Shown here one piece after another: positions 49,865 to 64,000 of a stretch of DNA of 64,000 bases. The stretch is from Istiophorus platypterus (taxonomy: Eukaryota > Chordata > Actinopteri > Istiophoriformes > Istiophoridae). The notes below the pieces were generated by a model, which did not search any database, was not told the DNA's origin, and saw only the letters and a program-made list of their open reading frames with translations. Within the stretch, counting starts at the first letter, position 1, and the number at the start of each line of letters is the position of its first letter. The stretch covers positions 12,243,027-12,307,026 of the forward strand of contig CM029126.1 in the NCBI GenBank assembly GCA_016859345.1. Direction: 5' to 3'. The position numbers and the translations under genes were made by a program.

Positions 49865-52669
49865 TGACTGTACATAACGTAGGCAGCTAGGGGTTAATCA
49901 CAGCTGATGCTGCCTTGCCATTCTATAGTGTCTCCCCAAAAATTAGGTGGAAAAATGAGGAAGAAGAAGAACAAGGAAGTGTCATAATGCATGATAAGAA
50001 TTACTGGAACAATCAATCAATTTAACAATTTCTGACAGTGTAATAAAAAAATTATAGTTCTTGATAAACTCCCCTTTTGCGAAACTTCTGGAGAATATAA
50101 TCTCCAGACAGATATTACTGTAACGCCCAGCCTCTTTCACTTTGGTCGACTGACATTAGAAACTGCTTTAACATACCATTGATTTCCTGTAAGAAATGAC
50201 TGAAATGGAAACACTGTTTCAGCAGCTCCCACACTAGTCAGTGATTCACTGGCTTTAGTCTACCGGCAATGGGAGCCCCCAGTTCTTGCGCATACACAAC
50301 ACTAGGGCTGACTGTCAAAGTGTCCAATGTTGCCAGCAGACTTCCGCTGCTCATACATGGGATCTCCTCATGATGCATTCATCACACAACCAACCCCGGA
50401 GCAAGACCAAAACATAAATTTAGAACATCATAACCCACACATACACCTCCTCACTGCTGATGCAGCCAAGAGTCAGATGGCTGGGATCTCCCATCATACA
50501 CATGCACAAATACTGTATGCATACTATACATTTACCCCAAAACACAGACATGCATCCAAACAAAGGTACAGGTCCTTTTTGTGGGCTCTTTTGATAGTGT
50601 TGTTCTGGGCAGAAAGTAGAGATGACTCTCAGAGTGAGACTTAATCCTCCCACAGCTAACACAGACACACACAGATACACACATAGGGAAGACCAGGGTT
50701 TTCTGTGAATCACCGCAAAGCAGAGAAAAACTGGTTGGCTAAAAAAAGCAACTCAAAGAAAAAGCTTTTTTGACAATGGAAAACTTGACAGCTCTAAAAG
50801 TGGATTAAAGGAAGTTGGAGGAAGACCTGACAGCCGTGCAAACCTTTCAGCAAACTGAAACCAGCTTGTTTATTTTCTTGTCTCCAGGCGTTGCAGTATC
50901 TGCCACAGGTTGTTCAAGATGCTATGGAAATCCCATGATTACATAACTTATGTAATTGAGTAAAACAAAACACGGAGAACATGGGGTGTTGCCTGTACCT
51001 GGCAGTGCCTGGTTTTCTTTTAACTACTGTCTCAACCAAATGCAAATGCATTTCTTATTAGAAGGGAAAGTATGGAAGAGTTTTGGGAAGTGAAGAGATC
51101 CATAAAACAAAAACAGATTATGGCGGAGGGAGAGAAGTATCAGCCCAGGCAGAATAAATGTTTTGATAAGAGGGGTTAAGGATATGTTGGTGAAAGCTAT
51201 TTATAAAAAAGACTTGTATCCCCTCAGCCTATTAAATTTTCACTCCTGCTTTTCTCTTCGAGTTCTTGCTCTCAGCTCTCATCCTGTCGGCCCCAGGCAG
51301 GGATCAGAGCCGGTCAGGGATCTCTGTCTCAGGATTTGTTGAGGTTTCTTCAGGGATAGACACACAAAGTGAAATATGAGGCAGGAGTTTTTAATAGAGA
51401 GAGGAGAGAATAAATCAAAATTAGGGGAGTGAAACTTTGAAAAGAACACGGTGATAGAAGGGTGTTACACATGTAGATAGAAGATTGGGCCTCAACCAAA
51501 CCGACAGGTAACAAGAACCAGACGGGGATGTTAGAGTAACTGCTTGGCCATTGTTAAGGTGAGTGTATGAACACATCTGCCCAAACACAGGCATGTGCTT
51601 TCACAGGTCTTTATTGGAGTTTAAATATGTAGTAGGGCTATGATCCCTGCCACTGCCTCTATTGCTCCTGTATTAGGCAAAGCGAGATGTTATCTGGATG
51701 ATTGCATTTCTGCCTCTTTTTTTGTCCTGACTTTATCATGTCATCACCCGTCATGCCCTCAAGCCTCTGCCTTAGCTGCTGATGTACCGTTTACGTTTCT
51801 CTTTCCCGACCTTTCCGAAAGAGAATAACCACAACTGGTGCTGGGAAAAAAAAAAGGTCATATGTAAGATCAACATTAACATATAATGAATAGGGTATAA
51901 ACAGGGGGTTTAAAGGGGCTAAATCACTGTAATATGCTATCTATTGACTCTATTTGATCACAGATTGCATTTCAAATACTTGCCTTTTGTTCGCCCAACC
52001 TCTATCATTACAGCTAGCTTAGGCTTGTTAACACTTGGCATTGTTTCATCTAGACATGGACAGCTTGTCACCCTGCTGCCCTCTGTCCCTTTATCCCCGG
52101 CCTCCTGTGGGTCCTTGGCCCTCTGGCTCATAGCAGCACACTCCAACAAGCTGCTTGTCCTCTGTCACCACAAAGGCACGTCTCCCTGCCCCTATTCACA
52201 CCCATTCATCTGCATACAGGTGGTCTCGCATCCAAACACAGGGAGGCACACTTCTGTTTAATAGTGCTCCATGTGTTTAGATTCAGCCCTGCAGGGGGCC
52301 AAATATCCGTTCTTGCAACGATGAGCCCCTGATAACGTGGTGTTTCTTCTCTGAGCGTCTTCTGGAAAGCTGCCATGGACGCTGAGCTGTTCCCAAATGT
52401 GTATACATAAGCTATCAGGGTATCAAAACACGCCACAAACACGCATACAGACTAAAACAGTGTTGTATGTGTGTGTCGGTAGGGGGTTAATGAGCCACCT
52501 CCCTCACTCTTAGACTAACACTGTCTCACTATTCAGACCACAGGAATCATTAACTTGCCCAGTCAACAGGCACACTTCACTCGCATCCCTCTCTCCCTGC
52601 CGCTTTGTCCTCCTTTCTGTCTCCCAGGGACTCTCACTCACATGCCCGACAGCAAACCAACACCTACAT

Positions 52670-52670
<1 letters not shown>

Positions 52671-52736
<66 letters not shown>
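52671..52736 (+). repeat. (CA)n microsatellite, about 33 units
   Basis: Uninterrupted CA repeat. Confidence 0.95.
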
Positions 52737-52737
<1 letters not shown>

Positions 52738-54044
52738 CACACAAAAGCACAAACAAGTTCCAGTGAAATATTTAACTACACTGTTCAGCCCACATTGCCT
52801 CTGCCATCATTTGTTATGGTGTATCTGCTTTTCTGTCTCCCTGCCTGTTCTCTCGACTCATCTGTTGTCTATGCTGTCTGTCCTTCCGTCCCTTTCTTCT
52901 GTTCATCTGTTCCGTTATTTCCACGGAGTCCTCATCACCCCCTGGCCCCTGATTAATTTTCCTTTTTCTTCTTTTTCTTCCAGCTCTCGAGCGTCTCCCC
53001 CTCCCTTTGCTCCCTTTTAGGCTCATTGCTCCCTTTAAGTTCCTACTTCCCCCGTCCTGGTGTGGTCCAGTTTTCCTCTTGCTGCTTGACCCTCCCCTCA
53101 CTTTCAATCTTTTCTTACCCCCCCCCCCCCAACACACACACACAAACACACAATCACCTCAGGCATTGCATTTGTTAGGACAGAATCCATTATCCTCCTC
53201 CATCCTCCCACCCTCTGTCCTCTTTATCTCCCCCCTCTCTCTCTCAGTCCTTTTCTGTATCATCTCTCTCTCCTCTCTTCACATGCTCCTGGGCCAAGCC
53301 CTATATTCATTAACACAGTGTTAATGATCCCAGATGGACTGACATGTACTCTATGGGGGTGAAGTGTGAGTGGCTTCTTCCAGTGTGTGTGTGGGTGGCT
53401 GTGAGTGTTTGTGCATGCACGGCTGTTGGGTATACTTGTGCATCATTGTGTATACTTGTGTGGGTACATGTGGTCATAATCACATTTGAGTAAGAAAGAG
53501 ATTGCTTATTTCTCTCCTGGCAGTGGAATGGTCTGTTACGATGCCCCTCTTTTGGAAAAGCAACAAAAGAGTTGATCAGACTGCAGCTGAGAAAGGATGT
53601 AGGTTGATGAGGAATTAGTTCTGCCTTTGACAATAATGTGAGTGGAAAGAGTTGTGGTGTTCCTGTTTTTTTAACCAGAAAGTCAAATTAAAGTAATTTG
53701 AAAAAATACAAACATTTTCACAAAATAGTCAGGTTTCACAACTTTAAGACCTGTTTCTCAATATTACTATTACATGGAGAAGCCCAAAGAACTTCTAACT
53801 GAGAAAAAGCTGCTGAATGATTTTAGACATTTAAACTAAACAAGATCAGTAGCCAAACAGTATTTTGCCCACTAAATACTGTAAAGCCACATTGCTCTTA
53901 TACAGTAAATGATCTGAATGTATTCTTTATTTTCCTTAGAATTAGAAATGCTTTTTTTTGCCCTACAGGCCCATTCCAGTATGACTTAAGATATTTGCGT
54001 CTCTAATCTTTTATACACTTTTAGCATGGTGCTCCTTTTAAATA

Positions 54045-54450
54045 AATAGTTTGACATTTGGGGAAATAGATATGCAAGTTTTGTTGGTTGCCTGGCAACC
54101 TCAGTGTGACTTAATGCTCTGTGAGAACACTGCACCTGGCCAACAATTAGTCCAGCACATACCCCCATAAAACCACAAATTGTAATTTTTAAATTTCACC
54201 TTTTGTACAGATTAAAAAATGAGATGCAACATGTTAACATGTGAACTTTAGAGGTGCTGATGGGTGGATTTTTTTTACCTTTGGACACGGCCAGACTGGC
54301 TGTTTCACCCTGTTTCCAATCTTTATGCTAACAAGCTGCTGGCTGTTGCATCATTTTTACTATCCAGATATGTGAATGGTATTGATCCTCTCGTCTAACA
54401 CTCAGCAAAAAAGCAGATAAGTAAATTTCTCAAAATGTCAAGCTTTCTCC
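54045..54450. mobile_element. MITE-like element with terminal inverted repeats
   Basis: The left end (54047-54070) reads TAGTTTGACATTTGGGGAAA, and the reverse complement of the right end (54421-54446) reads AGCTTGACATTTTGAGAAAT. About 17 of 20 positions pair as an inverted repeat around a 400-base body without coding capacity. The inner sequence (CTGTTTCCAATCTTTATGCT) is shared with the second copy near 63.8 kb. I recognise it as a repeat frequent in percomorph fish but do not know its formal name. Confidence 0.7.
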
Positions 54451-57400
54451 TATAATTCTTTGGGCTTGGGCACCCTAGTTCTAATTCAGGGAAATCTACA
54501 GAATGCAATGATATTAGACAATAGTGTGTTTGCAATTTTTTGTCAACAAAATGGAGAGGGTCTTAGAATTACTTGGTATGTAAATACTTGACTTGTCTAA
54601 CCATACCCTTGACCCCAACCCCACCTGACACCTTTGGGGTGACTTGAATTAGACCAGAGTTTCTGTGGCTGGAGGGGAGCAAATCTTTGTTGCCAGACTC
54701 TAAAATCTGGTGGGAAATCCACAATTCCAAAAGTCCACATTTTACTTTGTTGCTGCGTCCATATACTTTTCATAGCTTATGTCATAGCAAATGTTACAGT
54801 TAAACATACTGATGTATAAGTGATTGAGTAAAACCATTTTTAAAGTGACCGTTGGACTCATAGACATGTATGTTATGCTAAATGTGTCTGTGGGTAGGCC
54901 TAAAGGATCAACGAGTTAGAGCTGCAAGAAGTTAAAATCCTGCTGCTAACCACAGTTAGATCTTGTGGTTCACAGGCACACAAACACACAGAAACACACT
55001 TAAACATGCACACACTGCTAAGGTTACAATGTTACAGGTGCAAGGGCAAAGTGCATGTATGTGTGTCATGGATATGTTAGCATTCTCTAAATGCATACAC
55101 ACATTACTTAACCCCCTTCCAAATATAGTTTCCTGCATGCTCACTGGTAACACAACATTCCAACTTAAACACCATAACCAAGTTTCCATCAAACTTCAGC
55201 CAAAAAGTAAAAAAGAACCCAAAAACTCAACTTTATCTTCAACTCTTTTTCTGCACTACATCTTTTTCTCTCTGTGCCTTTTGTTTTCTTCTCTCGGTAA
55301 TTTGTCCAGCCCCTGTCATACTATTCTCTCTGCCTCCTGTTCTCTCCCTGTTTTTTATTTGTCTGTCATTGGGACGGTCATGCCTGTTGCATAATGGCAA
55401 AGTCGCTTAATTGTCGAGAACGCTCTGTCTATAAATTTTCATGTCGGGAGACTGTCCCTGTTTCCTTCTACAAATAAACATACTTAGCAAAGAAATTCGC
55501 ATGCAAATGTGCAGAAAAAAATTATCATTGTGTTTATGTAAGCTGTCATCTCTGCATCTTTCTTTGGTCTGTTGTTGAGCAGAAGCATGGCATAAAGCTT
55601 AAAGCAGCAAGCTGTGCCACTAGAAAAACACCTGAAGAAGCAATTACAGAAAGCAACTTTCAGTATAATACAGCTAGATCCACCCACACTCAGCCACACA
55701 CATAGAGCTATCAGGCTCCTCTAGATTTTTTTTTTTTATTGAAGCTTTTTGTAGTTTCATATCTTCAGTAAAAGATCCCTGATAGTTCATTGAGCAAATG
55801 CTGATAATGATAAGGGTGCAAAGTGAATCTCTCAGAACGTGAGAGCTGGTATGGCTCCTGAAGAGACGTCTGATGAGAGAATTGAAATTGATTTCGAAAA
55901 CACAGTCCACTAATAATTGTTTCACTCTCCAGTCTAATAGGAGATGTGTATTTGCGTGTTTGTGTGTGCACCTCTCGGCAAAGAGTGGTCACCATGGTGA
56001 TCTGCTTAACCAGGGTCTGCTAAATGACACAGGTGGGCGGTGGCAATGCCGAGTCCAGCTATCAAATTAGCAAACACAGGCAAATGCACATGTGCATACA
56101 TATTGGTGGTGCAGAATTCATACTAATAATGTAGCAGAGTTACATTGTCTACGCAATGTTGGCTTTCAATCCTATTGGTTATGATAAAAGTATACCTACC
56201 AAATTAGTCGCCTAGATCTGGGAATGTGACACTATCATTACAGCAGAGGAAAGGACTTAAGACCAGGGTTGTTACTACCATTGAGGACGTATCCTTTCTG
56301 AAATTTACATAGAGTTATTCACGTTTGGCAATTACATGTATATTACACAAATTGGGCTTTTGAAGATGATGTTTTTTAGATTAAATGTCTTTTTAAAATG
56401 ACAATCATAACCTCTAACTACACATTTATCACAACCAGTAACCCCTCAATCAATATGAGGACTCATCAAAATTCCCTCATAACTCAGAATATCCCCTTTG
56501 ACCAGTGAGTGGTCTTGTCAGTCCTCACAAGTGTACAGGAGTTAAGCCAGACCACACACAAACACAAACATAGACATGCTTGGAGGTTTGGATGGTTTAT
56601 CCTTGGCAGATGGATACACACAACACAACAAGTTCCTGTGGGATTTTCCACAGCACAGCCAAACCTGACCAGAGTGTCATCGACACACACCGACAGGCAG
56701 TTTTCACTGAATTGATTTATTGACTCCCTTGCACTGAAATGGGCCAAGTTACCGAGGTGTTGTGAGGTTGTGCATTCGGTTTTCTGATGACAGCAGGTGA
56801 TGGGTTGACAGAAGGTCAGGTCAGATTTTAGATGTTATTGGCTGAGTTAAAACAGGCAATGAAGGAACGTTCGCTTGGGGCGGAGGTCTCCTTCTACGCT
56901 CTTAAAAGGTAACAGATGGTGTCCTCCACCAGAATTGGCTAATGGAATAAAATATCCTGATTCGGTTAGACAGATGTAGAAACATACATTGGTCCTTCAA
57001 GTTAAAGAGGCTCATGGGGATATGAAGGATGTTTTCAAGATCATGCAATTGCAAAAGAAAGGGAGGTTCTTTTGGACCAGCCTTTTCATCAGGGATTCAT
57101 TGCTATAAAATGCTCTTTCTAATGTGGGCTTTTACAGGACTGCCAGAATCAGAATATGCTAACAATCAGGATGACTGAGTGACTGTGGCATGATGCACAA
57201 TCAGTACGGCCTCAAAAATGAATGCTATGTATTGTAATAATTTTTGCAGAATGCTTATCCCTTGATCATAGTTAATCTTGACAAAGAAAGAGATTTAGTA
57301 AAACAAAATCAAAATTGGATGGATTCATGCACAAAAAATGAGGACATTGTGTTCATATTTGGCTTTGATCACATCCATCTGCATAGGCCTGCTGGCTAAA

Positions 57401-60400
57401 CCTGTGGAAAAGTTTTCATAGTTTTCACACATGGAATCACAGATTCTGACAAGCTCCAGGTTTGGGTGGAACACTGACCTAAGACTTGAGATACTGAATG
57501 ATTATCCACTAACACAATTCTCATTCTTATATACTGTGTTCATTTACAGTATCATTTTGGACTAGTACTTCTCACGTGTGCGGATGTGTTGCGGAAAAAG
57601 ATTTTGTGAAGCCTCCATTTCAAGCCTCTCTTCCCTCGCTTGGTAAACTATGTCGGTACAGTGACGGTATGTAATCTAATGCAGCCTTCTAGCCGGACGT
57701 CAGGTTAGCTGGGATACACAAGGGCAGGTCAGGGACTTATACACAGAGCAGTCAAAGAAAGTACCGGACAGGATTACTTAGCTCCTGAAAGTCTATTGTT
57801 ACTCTTATATGATTAAATCCAATCGCTTTACTGTGTCCATGTCTTTGACTGGGGATGAGGTAAAAAGAGGAGGCATGGTAAGTCCAGTTATAACAGGTTT
57901 AAGGTTAAGGGCTGTTAACTTCAAAGCACTAAGGATGGTCACTGCAAATATTTGTCATCGAACCTGTACAGCAACTCACTGCTAAAATCATACATCTGTT
58001 ATTGGTTTGACTAAACTGGTGTAGATATAGAGAGGGAGAAGTGGAGTATTAGAATAAATCCTGTAGAGTCGCTGAAGATTGATTTTATGGTACACGTGGG
58101 ACTTCTTTCCTCTCTTTACTCCTCACCATCAATGTAATAAAAGCACTAATCCCATTATTGGATATTATACTTAAGTGGGTTAACTTCAGTGGGTATGTCT
58201 ATCACAAGGATATGTGTGTGTAAGTGTGTGCGAGGTATGTGTGTGTGTATATGTTTATGTGTATGTGTGTCTGTGTATGTGTGAATATGTGTGTACGTGT
58301 GTGTGTTTGTATTCAGGTCGCTCTACAGTGTTTTCTAGTGTGAAAACACTGTGCAGTATGAGTGCATTGGCCTAAATCAGTCAGATTTGGAAATGATTAT
58401 GGCAACAAAAAACAAAAAACAAAAAATATCTTATGCTCCTATCAACATCATAGCAAAAAATATTTTCTGGAGTCTTGTGTGCATTCCAAGTGTGTGTTAA
58501 TATATTTGAATTAGCATCATGTGTATGTGAATTTCATAAACAAAAACCCACACTGTTTCTTTGTTTTGTTTTGTTTTTTTTGTCATTCTTTTTATGTCTC
58601 TGAGGTTCTGTATAAATATCTACTTCTGCAGCTGCCAGAGGGGACATGGAAGATTATGGTGTAGCTCAACTAATTCGATAAAATAGAAATTAGAGTTTGA
58701 CGAACACCACATGACTAAGAGTGCACTGGAGTTGAAAAAGTTGGCTAAAAGTAAGGAATAAAGTGCTGCGTGAGTGCTAAACAGACTGATAAACTGAATG
58801 TATAAACTGTTGAAACGGAAATAATCAGAGGTTATGGACAATGTGTCTGAAACTGTTAAAAGTAATGGAAATATGGTTGAAATAGCTAAAAGGAATAAAC
58901 GATGCTTTAAATGTTCTGATAATAGTGTTTGTATGTCTGACAAAAAAATTGGGAACTACTGATATGTATAAGATATCCTTTTTTCTGTGGGTCAAGGATG
59001 AGCAAACTGCCTCCATATTGTGCGAAAATTTCTCCTCACAGCTTAATCTCTGCTATTTGCCATTCATCCCTTCTCTGTATAAAAGAAAATTATAACTCTT
59101 TGCTGCAAAATAATACTATTTAATGTTACCCTGTTTGACATGAGATGATTTCCAAATCATTTGGAGCCATAGGTGCATTAAGCATTCTAGTGATCTGCCA
59201 GCAAACTCTGATATGGATTTCAATAAAATGTCAACTGCCAAAATTGATTTGTACTGCTGGTCCCCACGTTGCACTGTGTGTTTTGGGAGCAAAAAAAAAA
59301 ATGGTAGAAAAAATGCAACAAGCTTGGAATTTCATTAAAACACTCTTTGTGGATGATATGAATGCCAGATTAATCAGTGAATCCTGACAGCTTGGAAAAA
59401 CATTCAAGTCAAACTCTCTCAAGGTTGTCATAAGGTGTGTACGTTTTCTGATAAGAAAGTATATGTTCCACTGCTTTTGCAATTGCGGACTTTGCAGAGA
59501 CATTTGAAGTTGCTTTTATATGTTTAAAAAGAGAGTAGGAGTGTAGCTTGGCAGGTCCGGCACACATTGAAGTGTGTTTGTGAAAGCTGTGTGGTCAGTA
59601 TAGAAGTTTACTGTTTTCTCACTATTCTCAGAATAATCTTAATTGCAGTCCTTCACTGTGGTTAGCTCAGTGGGATTCAAGGCTGTACTCATATACTCAC
59701 ACTATTCTCTCTTTCAGTTACACTCCCACACTTGGTCATGGGAGCGGTTCCTGTAGTTTTGCATCACCTCTTTGCTGGCATTCATTCCATCATGACCGGA
59801 TTAGAAATAATTCCCTGAATACGGAGGCTGCAAACAAGGTTGCCAGTTCAATTCCAACTTCAGCTGTTTGTCTTGTATCGCTATAGAGGCAGGGTCGAGA
59901 AATGACCAAAGATACATAACAGGTCAGCTCAGACATTTCTAATTACAGAACAGGACGTAGCAGGGAGAGGGCTGTTAATACACTGTGCTCCATTCAGACA
60001 GCCTGCTATAATTACAATCAGGCAGGATTCAGCCTGGCATAGCCAGGCCCTGTCTATGGGGCCAAGGTGTTAAACCACCCGTGGTTCTCATTAGAGGACA
60101 TGAGCTAATGAGTGCACTCCACACACATACACTGGGAACACACACAAATACACACATCATGTCCAGAGTTCATTGTGCTTTTACTGCATTCTGGAGAGCC
60201 TAATTTCACACTTTTGCCTCCAGTGGCACACAGACGCACGCGACCTGGGAGCGGTGTGATTTTAAATAGTGTTATTATGAATGGAGCTAGGAAAGAGCCA
60301 ATTAAGAGTGTGTGATTCTAATTATACCATTCCTTTTACTGCGCACCAGTCCACTAGGGAACCAAAGAGCACAGGAAATTAGTGTGAGGGAGAAATATAA

Positions 60401-62810
60401 GGGGGAAATAAATAGTGGAAATAGGTAAGAGAAGAAATTTTTTACCAGAGAGACAGGCAGAAACAGAGAGAAAGAGGAAGGAGAAAAGAGAGAGCAGGAA
60501 AGAGGGATGGGTTGAGGGTGAAGTGAAGTAACCTGATCTCTGTCCTGATAAAGCCAAATTTATTTTGGAGGGTTACAGAAACAGCTCCGTGTCACCACGC
60601 AGATTTACAGGGCTCGGGAGCAGAGGACTGGCTGAGCCCCATTCTGTCAGAGAGAGTAAATGAGGGACACCTGCAGAATGGGGAGGAGGCCCTCTATGAA
60701 AGAAAATGTCAGATTAGAAATGAGCGACTAGTGTTGATAATAGGAAGGAAAAAAGGGGAAGAAGAAGGGGAAAGAGCAGTGAATGACTGAAATATACATA
60801 GACAACATGGACCGCAGTGACTGATGTGAGATAGCAGAAAACGCACATGGAGAGCTGTTGTTTGGAAAACTGGAATAGACATAAATCACATGGCAGTTGA
60901 CGATTACATGGGCCAAGTGGTGATGTCAACTTAAATGTCAAGTCAATGAAATCACAGTTTTTGAGGTATACACCCACACACAGTGCACACACTGTCATAA
61001 GAATGAATGGTCTCTGGGGCCTGAGTGGTATATTTCAAGTGTTTGGGTGGGGTGAATGTGCCTTGGGGTTGAGCCACAGGGCGTTTGACTTGTTGATCTA
61101 GCTTGTGTTATCAATGTTTTACTAGGACTGCTGTTGGCTTTTCTATGAAGAATGACTTAATGTGTAGACACAGCAGGAGCAGCATCACTCAGACTGTCCG
61201 TCTGGACCAATAAAGATCAGAGTTGATGAAAAAAGGTCTGCACACATACAGTATGTTGTACTTGGCAGTGTCGATCCAAAGCGACTGCCCTGACCTATAT
61301 CTTACTGACCATAGTTTCAGACTGATAGTAGTAGGCTAAGCCCTACTTATACACAACATTATAGACACCTACTGCAGCTTAGCGGATGCTGGTCTGGTGC
61401 CACTAGTGCAGTGTTAATACAGCTGTCGAAGAAAATGGAGGCTGCGCATTTGCTAGGGTGAATTAAACACAAAGATGGTCAGTGAGCAAACTGTATTTAG
61501 GGCAGTTTTTTTTTCAAGAACATCAGCCCTGATCTCTGTGCCCTTAATGCACTGTCCAGGCCACCAAAGTCTTCACAAATTAAGGACTGGTTATTACAGT
61601 TAGACTTTGATCTGACTGCTTGGTCAGTGCAGGTCAGGAGGATCAGACGGATTCAGGCGGACTAAATTTAATTGACGGATGCCTGTGAGACAGAGTGTGC
61701 AGACAGTGAGCACTGTGTCTCACACACTGTATGTATCAGAAGGACACTTTTTTCTTGTTTCTGTCAAGCCTGAGTTGTGGAGAGATGAAAAGATGTGAGA
61801 GATTTATACAGGAGGAGGGTGAATGTAGGGATAGAAAGAGGGGGATAGAGTGAGTGCGTGGAGATTGTAAATTGGTCTGGCTGACTGGCCAGTCAGTCTG
61901 GGTAACGACAGACAAAGCTGGATAGTATTATGGGATATATTGGAGGTAGAAGTAGTGTTTTCTTACAAGCTGCCAACACAACAACACAAACACCCACGAG
62001 AATACAGTCAAAAGATGCTAATAAATAAAATGCTGCATGTCTGGATTATTAATAGGAGGAATCATTTACACAAATAATCACGCACAATAATCACGAATTA
62101 GCATGGTCATGTTAACGTGATGTGTGTGCTGTCCTGTTGTATAGTCACATGAGTATGTCTACGTGCGTTAGGTCAGGTGGAAAGCTGTATTTGTGAGAAC
62201 TATTAACCAGGTGTGTGTGTGTGAGTGTCAATGTGCACCTTATTTGGAAACAGATAAGAAATCTCACAGATAGATATATAAAACAACAGCCAGAGAGCCT
62301 GTTGGATTGTACTTGTTATCATAACTCAATAAAACTTTTATCTCGCAAGTATATGTGCAAAGTTCACATTGTCTGTTTCTCAAGAACAGACTTTGAAAAT
62401 TGGGGGAAACAGACAATATGTATTGTCAAAACAGCTCTGAATCTTTTCTCTCTCTGTGTCTGGCTGAAGAAAAATCTGTTTAAGTCCCACTGAGACAGGC
62501 ACAGCAAAGCTTACAGAGCTTACACAGGCACTATTGTCCCTTCATCAGGCCACCGTCATCTCTGTGTGTGCATGCATGTGCATAGTTATTGAAATGTGCA
62601 CCAGTGTGTGCAAGGTATCTATTAGTGTATATAAGCATGTGAGTTTATGTATGCATGCATGATGGCATGCCCATATGTTTTAGGAGAGGGAGATCATGGA
62701 CTTTAGGGTCAGGAGACTCCAAAAAAACAATATGCATTGATGTTAAAATGTGTATGTTTTATCAGTGAGACAGGGCTAGGGAAATAAAGCAAAATAGATT
62801 TGAAAAAGTA
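54451..62810. other. Gene-free region
   Basis: No coding exon recognised. TG-rich stretches near 58200-58320 are the only clear repeats. The block at about 59980-60360 is low in repeats and rich in TAATTA/ATTA cores. Confidence 0.5.
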
Positions 62811-62958
<148 letters not shown>

Positions 62959-63737
62959 GGGCAAATATTTTGAGATTGAATAAATGTTGACATGGCCTGC
63001 CAAAAATTATAAAAATCCAGTAAGGGTTTAAACAGAACAATCAGTCTAAATATTGCTGCCATAGAAATAAAAGAACTATTAACTAAGGTGACATTTGTCC
63101 TATGATTTACTAAGGTGACATCATGCCTAGTGATAAGGCATGTTACTGATACTACACTATACTAATCACCCACAAACATCATACCTCTTTACCTCACCAC
63201 CTGCCTTTTGTTCCTTCATCTGAGTCCACCGTCAACGTGCTACATGTCCACTCTTGTGTGACGTTATGATGTGGTCAGCATTGTTCCAGGCACTGAAACT
63301 TGAAACCTCCTACTTAGCGCTACAGTGTACGATACTGGATTTGCATTACCACTCCTGTCTTGTATACCTGGTAATTGTAGCTTGTCTGTTCTTGTTGGCT
63401 TAGACTTTGTTATTGGGGGGTCGATTTAGTTTCAGGAGACAAGCAGACTGAGCTGAGTAAACAGTGAAGCACAGTAAATCTGTGAAGCAAAAGCTGTTAA
63501 GAATCCAACTGAGGAGTGAGAATTTCTTTTATTATACTGCTTTTCCCCAAGGCCACAGTAACTAACTTGGTGCTCTTGCAGCTTTTATTATTAAACCATC
63601 ACCATTATGAAACTACTCACTACATTTTACAGAGAAAGATGAAGTCATGATTCCATATTTCTCACGTTACTTCATATAGTAGCGCTGCTTTTTATGAAGA
63701 ATATTATACTGCAAATCTAAATAAAAACTTTAGGGAC

Positions 63738-63935
63738 AAAGTTTGATATTTTAGCAAATACAGTTGGCAACACTCTCATGTCTGTATGTTAATTATGAGG
63801 CTGCCACCAGCAGTGGGTCCATTTAGCTTAACATAAAGACTGGAAACACAGTTAAGAACGTGCATGGCTCTGTCAAAAGCTAACAAAATCTGGCCCCCAG
63901 CATATCAACAGCTCATTAATTAACTGCCAGGCTAA
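63738..63935. mobile_element. Second, inverted and probably partial copy of the MITE-like element
   Basis: Begins with GTTTGATATTTTAGCAAATA, matching the terminal repeat of the 54.0 kb element. It then runs through ATAAAGACTGGAAACA, the reverse complement of that copy's inner sequence. It is therefore in the opposite orientation. The far end is unclear and may be degraded. Confidence 0.6.
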
Positions 63936-64000
63936 ATTTCCAGGTATAATTTATTCCAAGCCAAGCTTCATATTACCTTACAGGCACAAGAGTGGAATCA

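Larger units (their letters stand above)
48541..54040. other. Gene-free upstream flank of efna1
   Basis: No coding exon recognised on either strand. A G14 tract (48824-48837), two long CA microsatellites and a C tract near 53120 stand out. Short ORFs here are mostly translations of simple repeats. Confidence 0.5.

Overview
The window is eukaryotic and vertebrate, almost certainly a teleost fish. Genes are split into short exons with GT/AG introns. Intergenic DNA is AT-rich, with abundant CA/TG microsatellites, a GAAA tract, a decayed LINE tail and a MITE-like inverted-repeat element. The gene content (S100 genes, KRTCAP2, TRIM46, SLC50A1, EFNA1) matches the human 1q21-q22 neighbourhood, but with a fish arrangement: TMEM107, on human chromosome 17, sits between krtcap2 and trim46.

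Layout: two S100 calcium-binding protein genes on the minus strand (73-582 and 5895-6317, each with an upstream non-coding exon) are separated by about 5 kb holding a LINE 3' fragment. Next come krtcap2 (minus, 9378-11139) and tmem107 (minus, 12373-13909), then trim46 on the plus strand (14976-22361), head to head with tmem107 across about 1.1 kb. A gene-poor stretch (about 24.0-30.0 kb) leads to slc50a1/SWEET1 (minus, 31046-35027). A short gap precedes efna1 (minus, 38276-48256), whose 9 kb first intron is rich in TG/CA repeats. From 48.3 kb to the end I see no coding exon, only microsatellites, two copies of an inverted-repeat element and possible non-coding regulatory sequence.

Five genes (krtcap2, tmem107, trim46, slc50a1, efna1) were rebuilt exon by exon. 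Every junction keeps the reading frame, and the products (136, 140, 787, 219 and 234 aa) are close to the lengths I recall for the human proteins. The genes share no pathway; they cover N-glycosylation, the ciliary transition zone, axonal microtubule organisation, sugar transport and Eph signalling, and their grouping reflects conserved synteny.

The most notable observation is in tmem107. Its fourth coding exon is present as two tandem versions (12766-12862 and 12595-12691), each exactly 97 nt, in the same phase, with splice sites, and separated by a 74-nt intron. This predicts a mutually exclusive exon pair that swaps one transmembrane/loop segment of a transition-zone protein.
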